Assembly (NCBI GenBank): GCA_900767595.1 | Contig: CAAFZS010000020.1 | Span: forward strand, 1-38,771 | Origin: Bacteroidales bacterium | GTDB lineage: Bacteria; Bacteroidota; Bacteroidia; Bacteroidales; Paludibacteraceae | DNA: 38,771 nt | Direction: 5' to 3' | Shown: positions 32,626-38,771 of the stretch, piece by piece | How positions within the stretch are numbered: the first letter of the stretch is position 1 | Layout: each line of letters starts with the position of its first letter | Translations under genes and position numbers: made by a program | The notes under the pieces: model-generated | The model's database searches: none | Seen by the model: the letters and a program-made list of their open reading frames with translations, nothing else | What the model was told of the DNA's origin: nothing

Positions 32626-34208
32626 ATTTTTGAGTATTTATTCTTCCTTATAAACCAAATAAGCACGCCTATGATGGCCAGTACACCCACCGGCACCATT
32701 GTGCTCACCCATTGTATCGTCGCGTGATGAATCTGTGCCTGTCGCTCGTTTAATAATCGTAAAGCCACCTGTTTTTGCCTTAATTCAATCAGTCCCTGGG
32801 TATCCGTCAACCAGAGTACGGCATTCACCAAAAAATCTTTGTTAGAGAACCCTTCCGCCCACTCTTTGCGAACGATGTTTCCACACCCGACTACCACTTG
32901 TTTGGTGGGTTGACTATAGGCTTTTCTCTCCCCCGCGCGGGTGATGTCTCTCGGTGGTTGGCGATGGGCGTAAAGCGAAGCAAAACGTCCTTCCAACGAT
33001 ACGGCGATGGGAGCATAACGATATTCAAACTCCTTGGGGTCAGCATTAAAATCCGCTAGATCGACCTTCGCAGGCACGCCTATCAGTCGCGTATCGGACG
33101 AGGTGGCGAGGAGCACTTCATACCTCAAACTGTCTACCGGCAAGACCTCGATAGGGGAAGCAAAGACGGAACTTACCTGTCCTAAATTGCGGGTGATAGC
33201 CGACCGTTCAGAGGTTAGCAATAACGGGGCATAGAACCACGGAACAGGTTGGAAATTCGGTTCCTCCGTCTGCGACACATCGACCGGTACTTGCAGACAC
33301 TGTAAGTCTTGCACCAAAATAGGTTTAACCTTAAACCCGTACTTGAAGAAAAGGTCCTCCAAGTTGATGTCCAATCCAATTGCCGGTGTGAAACCTTGAT
33401 GAGACAAGGCTTCTTGCGAGAACATCACCCCATTGACGAGCCATAAGATCCTTCCCCCTTGCATGATGTATTGATCCAAGATATATTTGTCTTTCTCTTC
33501 AAACGCTTGCTGCGGGTCGGCAATGATGACCGCCTGATAGTCGTTGAGTTCCTCTGCCGAGGTGCCTAATATGCCGCGATCGACTTGGAAATATCGGCTC
33601 AACCCTAAGCTGAAATCATAGACATTGTCTTCCGGCAATTCGCCGTGACCTTCTAAGAAAGCCACCCGCGGAGTGGTGTTTTGCATAAGCAGATAGAGGT
33701 TCTCCGCCAAAGCATATTCCAGGTTCTCGATGCTCTGGTTGAGGTTCTGCTCACCACTGCGACCGCGAACGTTTTGCAATAACTTGACAAAACAACTCCT
33801 GTCCCCATATCGGATTTCCAAATAGGGGAAGCAAGGGGTTTGAACCAACTTCCCGTCCCGTTGCCGCTCATGAATAAGAATGGGCGGACAACTCATTTCT
33901 ATCAGGTGCCGTTGGTCCGCTTCGGTAGGCGTCTGTACACTTATCTGCCATTGGGGATAACGGGCACTGCACTCCTCCAGCAAATCCGTTGTGGCGCGCT
34001 GTAACCGCATAAACCCTGCATTAAGATTGCCTGATAAGTAAAGGGTTGTGGTTATAGGTTGATCCATCTGCTCCAATAGCGACAGAGTAGCATCGTGCAG
34101 ACTATACCGATGGTCGTCGGTAAGGTCCACACGTATCTTCGTGAAGAGCATCATTGTGATACTCAACACCAATAGGATACTACATACTATCAGAGCCCGT
34201 TTGGACAT
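32622..34208 (-). CDS. gldG: GldG-like ABC-associated protein
   Basis: This 528-aa protein matches GldG, the substrate-binding-like subunit of the GldFG gliding-associated ABC exporter: an N-terminal membrane helix (about 7-24), RVDLTDDHRYSLH, a large extracytoplasmic region with VAFLEGHGELPED and LWLVNGVMF, and a C-terminal helix (VPVGVLAIIGVLIWFI) with a basic tail. GldG relatives occur in non-gliding Bacteroidota too. The usual partners gldA (ATPase) and gldF (permease) are not in the window, so its role here is uncertain. Its start shares one base with the preceding gene (TAATG). Confidence 0.87.
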   Translation of the reverse strand: MSKRALIVCSILLVLSITMMLFTKIRVDLTDDHRYSLHDATLSLLEQMDQPITTTLYLSGNLNAGFMRLQRATTDLLEECSARYPQWQISVQTPTEADQRHLIEMSCPPILIHERQRDGKLVQTPCFPYLEIRYGDRSCFVKLLQNVRGRSGEQNLNQSIENLEYALAENLYLLMQNTTPRVAFLEGHGELPEDNVYDFSLGLSRYFQVDRGILGTSAEELNDYQAVIIADPQQAFEEKDKYILDQYIMQGGRILWLVNGVMFSQEALSHQGFTPAIGLDINLEDLFFKYGFKVKPILVQDLQCLQVPVDVSQTEEPNFQPVPWFYAPLLLTSERSAITRNLGQVSSVFASPIEVLPVDSLRYEVLLATSSDTRLIGVPAKVDLADFNADPKEFEYRYAPIAVSLEGRFASLYAHRQPPRDITRAGERKAYSQPTKQVVVGCGNIVRKEWAEGFSNKDFLVNAVLWLTDTQGLIELRQKQVALRLLNERQAQIHHATIQWVSTMVPVGVLAIIGVLIWFIRKNKYSKI

Positions 34209-35938
34209 TATTGTACCTCTTGTTTGATTTGGGTCAAAACATCATTATTGATTTCGACCGGATATTTAGCACGAAGGCTCTTTACCCACTCTTGTTCCAA
34301 GTAATCTTGATAATCGGTGGTTACCTGGTTGCGAACGTCTTGATAGACTTCGGGCTTCTTCAGTTTCTTACCGACGGTGGTAACTATAGGAAGGTTCTCA
34401 TTCACTTTCACTTTTGCATCGGCTTTGCCAAAGACGTATTTATCTATGTTCGCATTCTGACCTTCAGTCCATAACCCATAGACGCAGGTAACAACGGTGG
34501 TAGAATCGATGTTCAAGCGTTGTTTGAGATACGATTGTACGGAATCCGGATGGGCGTTCTTCACAATCTGTTTAGCAATAGCGGCTACTTCCTCGTTTTG
34601 GCAAGAGAGTAGGTATCCTTTGAAACGGGGTTTGTCCCATTTGTATTGACCCTTATGGGCATTAAAATAATTCTCCAGACCGATGGAGTCTTTAGCGGCT
34701 TTGTCCCAGACTTCGCCTAAACTAACGTCAAACAGCAAGATGCCGTCGTGATACTCTCTAACGAGGGCGTTGAACTCCGGATATTTCTGCTCGAGGTGTT
34801 GGTTAGCATATTCCTTCACTTCTTCATCTGTCATCGTCTGTGGTAAGTTATATTCCTGTCTTGCCTTGCGGATAAACGAAACTGCCATCTCTTTGCTGCG
34901 TTCGTCCCGGGTTACGCTGCGCTCAATCTGCTTGCGCAAGCTATCCAAGGGTTGGATGCCGCGTTCTCCTTCTTTATAGATGATATGCCAACCGAAACGG
35001 GTACGAATCGGTTTACATACAGAAGGCACGTTCATTGCCATCACGGCGTCCTCGAAGGGTTTAACCATCATTCCTTGACCAAACCAGCCTAACTCGCCGC
35101 CTTTGACAGCCGAACCTTTGTCGTCCGAGCACTCGCGAGCGAGTTGAGCAAACGATTCGCCGTTAAGGAATCGATGATAGATAGAGTCTAAAACAGCGCG
35201 TTGCGCTTCGGCAGCAGCTTCGTTATCTTGCGGCACCATCTTCATGATGTGTGAAGCTTTCATCTCTTTGAACTCACCCTCTTCTTCTACCAAAGCGATG
35301 TGAAAACCATAACCGCTGCGGAAGATCGGGGTCACTTCACCTACGGGGGTGTTATACACGGCGTCCTCGAACGAATAGACATAGCGGAAAGGCGTGATCC
35401 AACCCAGTTCGCCTTTGTTTTCCTGTACGCTCGGGTCGGTCGATACTTCCAGGGCTACTTTATCAAACTTCTCGCCTTTTACCACGCGTGCACGGGCAGC
35501 CTCTATTTGGGCATAAGCGATAGCCGTGATAGAGTCGTTGCTGTTCATCGGGCATTGAATGGTGATGTGCGCTGCGCGACGCGGGTGCGCCATACGTTTA
35601 TAACTGAGGATAACGAGGCTGTCAAAAGCAGCAGAGTCGGTCATGTACTTTGTTGCGGCTTGGGCACGGTAACCGGCCAATTCTTTTTGATAGTCGGCAG
35701 TGGTGTCTAATCCGCGAGAGAGGGCTTCCTCCACTTTGAGCTTAAAATTAACGAAGAGATTGACATACTCGTCAATCGATTTTTGCTCAGCGGTGGTACC
35801 TTGACTGTTCTTTTGATAGATGTACGTAAACTCGGAACCCATAATCGGTTTTCCGTTGATGGTCATAAGCACTTGATCTTCGGCCATAGCACTCATGGCA
35901 ACGAAGAGAGCAGCAAGACTAAAAATGAACTTTTTCAT
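34208..35938 (-). CDS. Periplasmic peptidyl-prolyl isomerase (SurA/PpiC-type, two parvulin domains)
   Basis: This 576-aa protein has a signal peptide (1-19), an N-terminal helical chaperone region containing IMGSEFTYIYQKN and two parvulin domains: one from about AHPRRAAHITIQCP to RSGYGFHIALVEE, the other from MKASHIMKMVP to IRTRFGWHIIYKEGE. The GELGW and F/YGFH...GWH signatures are clear. Such proteins help fold outer-membrane proteins. A further C-terminal region of ~190 residues has helical and mixed content. It is the first gene of the nine-gene minus-strand run, with its own promoter. Confidence 0.92.
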   Translation of the reverse strand: MKKFIFSLAALFVAMSAMAEDQVLMTINGKPIMGSEFTYIYQKNSQGTTAEQKSIDEYVNLFVNFKLKVEEALSRGLDTTADYQKELAGYRAQAATKYMTDSAAFDSLVILSYKRMAHPRRAAHITIQCPMNSNDSITAIAYAQIEAARARVVKGEKFDKVALEVSTDPSVQENKGELGWITPFRYVYSFEDAVYNTPVGEVTPIFRSGYGFHIALVEEEGEFKEMKASHIMKMVPQDNEAAAEAQRAVLDSIYHRFLNGESFAQLARECSDDKGSAVKGGELGWFGQGMMVKPFEDAVMAMNVPSVCKPIRTRFGWHIIYKEGERGIQPLDSLRKQIERSVTRDERSKEMAVSFIRKARQEYNLPQTMTDEEVKEYANQHLEQKYPEFNALVREYHDGILLFDVSLGEVWDKAAKDSIGLENYFNAHKGQYKWDKPRFKGYLLSCQNEEVAAIAKQIVKNAHPDSVQSYLKQRLNIDSTTVVTCVYGLWTEGQNANIDKYVFGKADAKVKVNENLPIVTTVGKKLKKPEVYQDVRNQVTTDYQDYLEQEWVKSLRAKYPVEINNDVLTQIKQEVQ

Positions 35939-36017
35939 AATACAAATTTTTTATGTTTTTGGTTGTTTTTTCGTGCATTTTGCATCGTGAATCGTGTATT
36001 TTTCACAAAAATGCGTA

Positions 36018-36048
36018 CAAAAGTACAATTTTTTTTTGAAATATACAA
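36018..36048 (-). promoter_or_regulatory. Promoter of the PpiC-gldG-...-yfhO run
   Basis: Minus-strand TTG (36048-36046), 20 bases, then TACTTTTG (36025-36018), about 80 bases upstream of the PpiC-type start codon. Its -33 region occupies the place where the -33 of the divergent nrnA promoter would lie. Confidence 0.78.
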
Positions 36049-36067
36049 ATATTTAAAAAATATTTTG

Positions 36068-36075
36068 TATCTTTG
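36068..36075 (+). promoter_or_regulatory. nrnA -7 box
   Basis: TATCTTTG followed by CAG, about 25 bases before the nrnA ATG. At the expected 20-base spacing (36045-36047) the sequence is ACA, so the -33 is weak or shared with the divergent promoter. Confidence 0.65.
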
Positions 36076-36099
36076 CAGTCGATTTTAAACAAAAATGCT

Positions 36100-37272
36100 A
36101 TGATTTCGCCAAAATTCACCTCAGAACAGGTCAAAAAAGTGCAACAAATGTTCGCTCGGGCCCAACGTGTCGTCATCCTCACCCATATGTCTCCCGATGG
36201 TGACGCGATGGGTTCCTCCCTCGGCCTCAAACATTACCTTCAATCCACAATAGCCACGCAAGTGGCGCACATTCCTCAATCCTCAATCCTCATTCCTAAT
36301 TCCTTCCCCTCTTTCCTCCAATGGATGCCGGGTGCAAGTGAGGATATCATTTATGAGACGCAGTCTGCTGAGGCGGATAAGTTGTTAGAAGAGGCGGATT
36401 TGATTATCCTTACGGATTTTCATGAGCCTAAGAGGGTAGGTTCGTTGGGGGATAAGCTCTTAAATGTTCTCGATAAAACCAAGGATATCTGCATCATCGA
36501 CCATCATTTGGCAACCATCGATGTGGATGCTGTTTTCGCTGCGGCTCGTGAGTCGGTACACCTTATCTATCCCGACTCTCCTTCCGCCTCCGAACTCGTC
36601 TTTAGACTAATCTATCAACTTAATCCTTCAGCGCAGCGGTCGTACAGCGACAGCGGTCTTTCAGGCGAAGCCGGTCATTCAGCAGATTCTATCTGCGGTC
36701 TAGAGGCAGCAATCTGCCTCTATACGGGTATGATGACGGACACGGGTAATTTCTCTTTTAACAGCAATTATGCCGAGATGTATGAGATTGTGGGAATGTT
36801 AGTGGCTGCGGGTGTAAATAAGGATGAGATTTACAATAAGGTCTTCAATCAGTATTCGGCTGATCGTATGCGGTTGATGGGGTATTGTTTGCATCAGAAG
36901 ATGCGTCTTTTCCCCGAGTATCATACGGCATTGGTTTATTTGAGCAGGAAAGAACTGTATCGGTTTAATTTCCAGTCGGGGGATGCGGAAGGGTTAGTGA
37001 ATCTTCCGCTGCAGATCAGTGATGTGTATTATTCCGTTTTTATGCGGGAAGATAAGGTCAATCCGTCGGAAACAGGATTGGCAAACGGGAGTAAAATTAA
37101 GGTTAAGATCTCCTTGCGTAGTCAAGGCAATCGTCCGGTGAATATCTTTGCTCATGAAGTCTTTGGTGGCGGTGGTCACATGAATGCATCTGGAGGTGAG
37201 TATTATGGTCCTCTTCCCGAGGCCGTTCAGAAGTTCCTCGACCATTATCAGCAATACTTCAAGCAAGAGTAA
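36100..37272 (+). CDS. nrnA: DHH/DHHA1 phosphoesterase, NrnA-type (nanoRNase / pAp phosphatase)
   Basis: This 390-aa protein has the DHH motifs: MSPDGDAMGSS (D in DXD), TDFHEPKR, IDHHLA, and GMMTDTGNF, followed by a DHHA1 domain with FGGGGHMNASGG. NrnA degrades short oligoribonucleotides and pAp. The chosen ATG at 36100 gives the standard N-terminus; an upstream TTG lies inside the promoter. Two unusual insertions occur: a repeat-encoded IPQSSILIPNSFPS (bases 36271-36305 region), and SAQRSYSDSGLSGEAGHS (bases 36627-36680), the latter shortly before the GMMTDTG active-site block. Other NrnA proteins of ~330-350 residues lack such stretches, which explains the length. Confidence 0.92.
   Translation: MISPKFTSEQVKKVQQMFARAQRVVILTHMSPDGDAMGSSLGLKHYLQSTIATQVAHIPQSSILIPNSFPSFLQWMPGASEDIIYETQSAEADKLLEEADLIILTDFHEPKRVGSLGDKLLNVLDKTKDICIIDHHLATIDVDAVFAAARESVHLIYPDSPSASELVFRLIYQLNPSAQRSYSDSGLSGEAGHSADSICGLEAAICLYTGMMTDTGNFSFNSNYAEMYEIVGMLVAAGVNKDEIYNKVFNQYSADRMRLMGYCLHQKMRLFPEYHTALVYLSRKELYRFNFQSGDAEGLVNLPLQISDVYYSVFMREDKVNPSETGLANGSKIKVKISLRSQGNRPVNIFAHEVFGGGGHMNASGGEYYGPLPEAVQKFLDHYQQYFKQE
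36271..36305 (+). repeat. Heptamer minisatellite inside nrnA, five units
   Basis: ATTCCTC, AATCCTC, AATCCTC, ATTCCTA, ATTCCTT: five 7-bp units, 35 bases, the same size as the thiL array. It encodes a Pro/Ser/Ile-rich loop. Confidence 0.85.
36627..36680 (+). repeat. In-frame dispersed repeat, nrnA copy
   Basis: Units CAGCGCAGCGGTCGTA, CAGCGACAGCGGTCTTT, CAGGCGAAGCCGGTCATT. It encodes SAQRSYSDSGLSGEAGHS and is closely related to the two yfhO copies. A further degenerate part (CAGCAGATTCTATCTGCGGTC) continues to about 36700. Confidence 0.88.
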
Positions 37273-37340
37273 TCCCGAGTTACTTCCAGTCCATTGGCGG
37301 TATAAACTCGTTTATCATGTGCAATTTTTCGCTTTTTCAT

Positions 37341-37372
37341 CCATTCATCCATTCCCCCATTCATCCATTCAT
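37341..37372 (+). repeat. 8-bp tandem repeat, four units
   Basis: CCATTCAT, CCATTCCC, CCATTCAT, CCATTCAT. It lies about 70 bases after the nrnA stop. Confidence 0.85.
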
Positions 37373-37442
37373 CCTTTCTTAATTTTGACCCCAAGACTAC
37401 TAGACAGGGGCAAGCAATTAAAACAATGTTCGTTTTGTGCAA

Positions 37443-37499
37443 TTACAAAATTCGCAATCTATGTTTACAAAATTCGCAAAGTGTATTTACAAAATTCGC
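37443..37499 (-). repeat. Three 13-bp repeats at 22-bp period
   Basis: TTACAAAATTCGC occurs at 37443-37455, 37465-37477 and 37487-37499. The period of exactly 22 bases (about two helical turns) suggests binding sites on one DNA face. They lie just downstream of the orphan minus-strand promoter, around and after its start site. Confidence 0.85.
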
Positions 37500-37501
37500 T
37501 G

Positions 37502-37532
37502 CAAAGGTACAACTTTTTTTTGAATTGTGCAA
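37502..37532 (-). promoter_or_regulatory. Orphan minus-strand promoter
   Basis: TTG (37532-37530), 20 bases, TACCTTTG (37509-37502), as good as any promoter here. It points into the spaced repeats and then the nrnA 3' end (antisense); no protein gene is evident downstream. A short RNA or a lost gene is possible. Confidence 0.7.
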
Positions 37533-37670
37533 GAAAATGGAAAGAAAAATGCGAACTTTTTCAATTTTGACCCCAAGCGGTCCCCAACCGAACGCTTAGC
37601 CGTAGCATCACCGTAGCATCTTAAGACTCACGAATCCCCATCAGATGAGCCCCATACATATAGAAAAACC

Positions 37671-37699
37671 ACACAAGGGGGGGGCTGTTCCCTTTGTGT
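37671..37699. repeat. Hairpin with G8 run
   Basis: ACACAAGGG (37671-37679) pairs with CCCTTTGTGT (37690-37699) with one bulged base; the loop includes the rest of an eight-G run. It could serve as a 3' structure; no clear T-run follows it directly. Confidence 0.5.
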
Positions 37700-37810
37700 A
37701 ATGTCCCCTTTTTGAAATTCTATGGAAATAGTATGGACTACTATCGTTCTACTACCGATACATCCATCGCCTCGATGCGCGATATTCCTTTCTTAATTTT
37801 TCCCCCAAAC

Positions 37811-38275
37811 CTACTTGACTTCCCAATTGTACTGCGGGTAGATGGTGCGCAAGTCGTTCAGGGCACCGTCGATGGTGCTGGAGCCGGAGGTATAGAAGAG
37901 GACGATTCGTTTGCCCGTGAGGTCATTGTTGTCTATCCACGAGTTAATGATACGCGGACAGGTGTTCCACCAGATAGGAAACCCAAGGTAGATAGTGTCG
38001 TAGGAGCTGATGTCGGTACACATCTTAATCATAGGTCGCTCCGCAGGGTCTTTCATCTCGAGCGAGGAGCGTGACTGGTCGTTGCGCCAATCGAGGTCGG
38101 CGGCAGTATAGGGCTCGTAAGGAACAATCTCCCATAGGTCGGCGTTTTGTTCGGCGGCAATCTGTTCGGCTGCTGCTTTGGTTACTCCTGTCGCCGAGAA
38201 GTAGGCGACTAATGTCTTTGCGTTCATTGTCATACTCGCTGCCACCAGCAGCAGAAGAGTGATAAGTTTTTTCAT
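37811..38275 (-). CDS. Exported flavodoxin
   Basis: This 154-aa protein has an N-terminal signal-like segment (KLITLLLLVAASMTMNA, to about residue 19) and then a flavodoxin fold: TLVAYFSATGVTKAAAEQIA with the FMN-phosphate loop SATGVT (27-32), IYLGFPIWWNTCPRIINSW, and KRIVLFYTSGSST. Exported flavodoxins of this size are common in Bacteroidales; the electron partner is unknown. A run of eleven G on the coding strand lies about 35 bases upstream of its start. It probably follows the phosphatase gene in one transcript (57-base gap). Confidence 0.88.
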   Translation of the reverse strand: MKKLITLLLLVAASMTMNAKTLVAYFSATGVTKAAAEQIAAEQNADLWEIVPYEPYTAADLDWRNDQSRSSLEMKDPAERPMIKMCTDISSYDTIYLGFPIWWNTCPRIINSWIDNNDLTGKRIVLFYTSGSSTIDGALNDLRTIYPQYNWEVK

Positions 38276-38290
38276 AGAGTTATTTGTTTT

Positions 38291-38308
38291 AGTTACTTTT
38301 TCATTTTT
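38291..38308 (-). repeat. 18-bp direct repeat upstream of the flavodoxin (copy 1 of 2)
   Basis: AGTTACTTTTTCATTTTT (plus strand) occurs here and again at 38753-38770, each just upstream of a minus-strand start codon. The shared text supplies the leader (GAAAAAGTAACT) of both genes. Confidence 0.75.
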
Positions 38309-38309
38309 T

Positions 38310-38320
38310 CCCCCCCCCCC
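38310..38320 (-). repeat. Homopolymer C11 (G11 on the coding strand)
   Basis: Eleven consecutive C lie between the phosphatase stop and the flavodoxin start. Tracts of this length are prone to slipped-strand change. Confidence 0.85.
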
Positions 38321-38332
38321 GAAATGCCCCCG

Positions 38333-38752
38333 TCAAATCCCCTCTCTTATAATTTTATCGCACCCTTCGACGAGGTCGCGATAGGTGGTTTCAAAGTCTC
38401 CGGTGTACCACGGGTCGGCGACATCGCGATCAAGGAGCATCCGCACCTTATCCGTTACTTTTGGCAGGTTGCGGATATTATATCGCTCCATACAGATGAT
38501 GTGGTCAAAGCGGTCGTAGTCCGCCATCGTAATCTGTCGTGCCTCGTGACGCGTGAACGGAATACCATGAGCCGTGAGACACCGTTTAGCCGGAGGATAG
38601 ATATCGTTCCCTATCTCCTCGGTGGAGGTGGCGCATGAGTCGATATAGAACTCGTCCGCTCTGCCGGCTTCGTTGACCATATGCTGCAACAGCATCTCAG
38701 CCATCACCGACCGGCATATATTCCCATGACACACAAAGAGTATCTTAGTCAT
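38333..38752 (-). CDS. Low-molecular-weight protein tyrosine phosphatase
   Basis: This 139-aa protein has the catalytic P-loop CHGNICRS (C8 nucleophile, R14) and the general-acid motif DPWY (D113), both in the standard places, so it should be active. The position after the P-loop is Val (RSVMAE), where Pro is usual. In Gram-negative bacteria such enzymes often oppose tyrosine kinases controlling polysaccharide export; no kinase is in this window. The 18-bp leader repeat lies immediately upstream at the window edge. Confidence 0.93.
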   Translation of the reverse strand: MTKILFVCHGNICRSVMAEMLLQHMVNEAGRADEFYIDSCATSTEEIGNDIYPPAKRCLTAHGIPFTRHEARQITMADYDRFDHIICMERYNIRNLPKVTDKVRMLLDRDVADPWYTGDFETTYRDLVEGCDKIIREGI

Positions 38753-38770
38753 AGTTACTTTTTCATTTTT
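38753..38770 (-). repeat. 18-bp direct repeat upstream of the phosphatase (copy 2 of 2)
   Basis: Identical to 38291-38308. It abuts the phosphatase start codon, and the window ends one base later. Confidence 0.75.
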
Positions 38771-38771
38771 G

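Larger units (their letters stand above)
37381..37577 (+). repeat. 15-bp direct repeats flanking a 167-base segment
   Basis: AATTTTGACCCCAAG occurs exactly at 37381-37395 and 37563-37577. The segment between holds the orphan promoter and the spaced repeats, so the whole could be a small inserted unit or a deletion remnant. Confidence 0.75.
37273..37810. other. 538-base gene-free region
   Basis: No convincing gene on either strand. It holds an octamer repeat (37341-37372), two copies of a 15-bp direct repeat (37381-37395, 37563-37577), three spaced 13-bp repeats (37443-37499), an orphan minus-strand promoter (37502-37532), a doubled CCGTAGCATC (37600-37620) and a hairpin with a G8 run (37671-37699). 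A short weak hairpin ATAAAC/GTTTAT near 37301 follows the nrnA stop but lacks a clean T-run. Confidence 0.7.

Noticed and set aside
36073..36099. Upstream TTG start for nrnA
   Set aside because: The TTG is part of the -7 box, so the codon would lie upstream of the transcript start.
37248..37442. 64-aa minus-strand frame downstream of the orphan promoter
   Set aside because: It starts at TTG, includes a repeat-derived DEWMNGGMDEWMKK stretch and runs into the nrnA end antisense. It may be transcribed, but it does not look like a protein gene.
37443..37499. CRISPR array
   Set aside because: Repeats are only 13 bp with 9-bp spacers, three copies, and no cas genes. The 22-bp period fits protein-binding sites better.

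Overview
The window is chromosomal DNA from a Bacteroidota bacterium, most likely a Bacteroidales member. The evidence is a full-length SprA/Sov translocon gene of the type IX secretion system (T9SS), a GldG-like gene, a protein fragment ending in a T9SS-type C-terminal sorting domain, a DUF5683 gene next to parAB, and promoters of the Bacteroidota form. Six of these promoters read TTG, exactly 20 bases, then TAnnTTTG. No rRNA, tRNA, CRISPR array or integrase was seen.

Layout. 1-2.1 kb: the 3' part of a T9SS-exported protein, followed by a small protein with a tripartite membrane/basic tail, closed by a terminator. 2.2-5.7 kb: an AAA ATPase with DUF4143, then a DUF3987 ATPase with a small unknown partner. 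5.7-7.3 kb, minus: a HipA-like kinase and HipB-like repressor. 7.4-7.6 kb: an intergenic array of strong hairpins. 7.6-15.6 kb, minus: sprA and ruvA. 15.8-25.6 kb, plus: one tightly packed ten-gene unit (thiL, GT2, KdsC-like phosphatase, IspD-like cytidylyltransferase, a cytidylyltransferase-PLP enzyme fusion, an opine-dehydrogenase-like enzyme, a RAYT-like HUH protein with an extra C-terminal domain, a LicD-like transferase, GT14, GT2). 25.5-35.9 kb, minus: a nine-gene run (PpiC-type isomerase, gldG, LysM/periplasmic-binding protein, beta-barrel protein, parA, parB, DUF5683, merR, yfhO). 36.1-37.3 kb: an nrnA-type DHH phosphoesterase. 37.3-37.8 kb: gene-free DNA with an orphan promoter and spaced repeats. 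37.8-38.75 kb, minus: a flavodoxin and a low-molecular-weight tyrosine phosphatase.

How the genes fit together. The plus-strand unit reads as surface-glycan synthesis with phospho-alcohol decoration. Two enzymes could make CDP-activated donors (IspD-like and LicC-like), and a LicD-family enzyme could transfer the phospho-alcohol to a glycan built by the GT2 and GT14 enzymes. The LicC-like domain is fused to a HisC/CobD-like PLP enzyme, so one polypeptide may both form an amino-alcohol phosphate and activate it. This is inference from domain content.

The most unusual signal is repetitive DNA inside genes. A roughly 50-bp repeat built from 16-18-bp units occurs three times in frame, twice in yfhO and once in nrnA, giving related AQRS-rich peptides. 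A second class, heptamer minisatellites, interrupts thiL, nrnA and the LysM protein and also lies upstream of parA and downstream of sprA. A RAYT-like protein, the class known elsewhere to act on dispersed palindromic repeats, is encoded in the same window.
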